A stretch of 13,937 bases of DNA from Euryarchaeota archaeon UBA40 (GTDB lineage Archaea > Thermoplasmatota > Poseidoniia > Poseidoniales > Thalassarchaeaceae). Numbering within the stretch: position 1 is the first letter of the stretch; every line of letters starts with the position of its first letter. A program made the translations under genes and the position numbers. The stretch is from the NCBI GenBank assembly GCA_002506875.1, contig DAYJ01000026.1, positions 4,661 through 18,597 on the forward strand. The letters are read 5' to 3'. This document shows positions 13,302 to 13,937 of this stretch, in pieces. Under the pieces are notes generated by a model, which saw only the letters and a list, made by a program, of their open reading frames with translations, had not been told where the DNA came from and did no database searches.

Positions 13302-13937
13302 TCAGATCCAATCATCCAAAGTTCCTGACCGTTGAACCTCTGATTCATCATTGTTTTGTGGATCAAAATCCCCTCCTTTGGAGATGATTGTATCCAAATC
13401 TGATTCATTCAAGATCGATACCCCCAGACGTTGTGCCTTCTCCAACTTTGAGCCAGCAGATTCACCAGCGACAAGGTAGTCCAATTTACCCGAAACTGCA
13501 CTGACAACCTTGCCACCAGATGCTTTGATTGCAAGCGCAATTTCCTTTCGAGGACGGCTAAGCGTCCCCGTAATGCAGAATGTCTTACCCTCCAGCACAC
13601 CTGAAGATGTGAGAGACACTGTCTCAGTCGTAATCTCAAGTATTTCTGCTAGATCTGACACAATTGAGCGACGCACTGCCAATCCATCAAGAAGTGAAGA
13701 TGCGACTGTTTCTCCGACTCCATCAATTGCAACAAGACGATCAATTACAGGCTTATCTTTTGCCTCAACCATCATCATCAAATTCTCTAAATCGCCAACT
13801 TCAGCAGCAATTGAAGTAGCAAGTTCGGGGCCAATCCCCGGTAGACCGAGAGCCGATAGGAATCGCGATAACATCAGAGATTGAGTTGATTCCAACTGAG
13901 AGAGAACATTAGAGGCGCTCTTCTCACCCATGCGATC
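13302..13937 (-). CDS. ligA: NAD-dependent DNA ligase, C-terminal part (5' end beyond window)
   Basis: The frame stays open to the window edge, so the visible 211 residues are the C-terminal part of a longer protein. They begin inside the LigA signature MGEKSASNVLSQLE and continue with helix-hairpin-helix motifs (FLSALGLPGIGPELATSIA and LVAIDGVGETVASSLLDGL). A BRCT domain follows (from VLEGKTFCITGTLSRPRKEI to NESDLDTII), then a 24-residue tail. The ATG at 13931 is internal: the codons before it (Asp-Arg) continue the family pattern. The adenylation and OB domains are outside the window. LigA seals nicks in DNA using NAD+ and is typical of bacteria; archaea usually rely on ATP-dependent ligases, with known exceptions such as haloarchaea. 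The tail ends SGTLDDWI, a PIP-like motif for the sliding clamp. The stop touches the stop of the PAC2 gene. Confidence 0.92.
   Translation of the reverse strand, partial: DRMGEKSASNVLSQLESTQSLMLSRFLSALGLPGIGPELATSIAAEVGDLENLMMMVEAKDKPVIDRLVAIDGVGETVASSLLDGLAVRRSIVSDLAEILEITTETVSLTSSGVLEGKTFCITGTLSRPRKEIALAIKASGGKVVSAVSGKLDYLVAGESAGSKLEKAQRLGVSILNESDLDTIISKGGDFDPQNNDESEVQRSGTLDDWI

Noticed and set aside
13302..13931. Complete small BRCT protein starting at the ATG at 13931
   Set aside because: The sequence around that ATG is the internal LigA signature and the frame stays open to the window edge, so it is the end of a longer ligase.

Overview
The window most resembles planktonic Marine Group II Euryarchaeota (Candidatus Poseidoniales). 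That assignment is an inference from gene content, since no marker gene was compared with a database. Archaeal signs are two paralogous PAC2-family proteasome-chaperone proteins, archaeal-style tRNA-Arg genes and TATA-like elements about 27 bases before several start codons. Mixed in are genes of bacterial type: a full-length NfuA, an NAD-dependent DNA ligase and a DnaQ/ExoX-like exonuclease. Large secreted proteins with Asp-rich repeats also fit that lineage.

Layout. 1-153 is the Gln/Pro/Met-rich end of a gene entering from the left. 203-766 is nfuA, converging on a PAC2 gene (769-1530, minus). Next on the minus strand is a giant surface protein (1572-5921) with a signal peptide, FG-GAP-like beta-propeller, Ig/Fn3-like stalk, one membrane segment and an acidic tail ending in a Trp-rich motif. 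Diverging from it is a two-gene unit (6043-6985) for a winged-helix-like protein and a pentapeptide-repeat protein. A minus-strand block from 9081 down to 6987 holds an unknown small protein, a small winged-helix protein, two near-identical tRNA-Arg genes (GCG and CCG anticodons), a hotdog thioesterase and a four-helix membrane protein. A PKD lipoprotein (9138-10313, minus) diverges from a DnaQ-like exonuclease with an ExoX C-terminal domain (10403-11242). The exonuclease converges on a Fe-S PD-(D/E)XK nuclease (11248-12426, minus). That nuclease diverges from a second PAC2 gene (12492-13301), which abuts the 3' end of an NAD-dependent DNA ligase (13302-13937, minus, cut by the window edge).

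Themes. The right third clusters DNA-processing enzymes: exonuclease, Fe-S nuclease and ligase. The visible ligase end finishes in a degenerate PCNA-interaction (PIP-like) motif, which could tie a bacterial-type ligase to the archaeal clamp. The second PAC2 protein ends in Ile-Tyr-Gly, a HbYX-type proteasome-docking tail, and the first does not. All four convergent gene pairs have only 0-5 bases between stop codons, so there is no room for conventional intergenic terminators.

I saw no CRISPR array, insertion sequence, rRNA gene or replication origin. The window reads as ordinary chromosomal sequence, dense in genes, with a few lineage-specific oddities.
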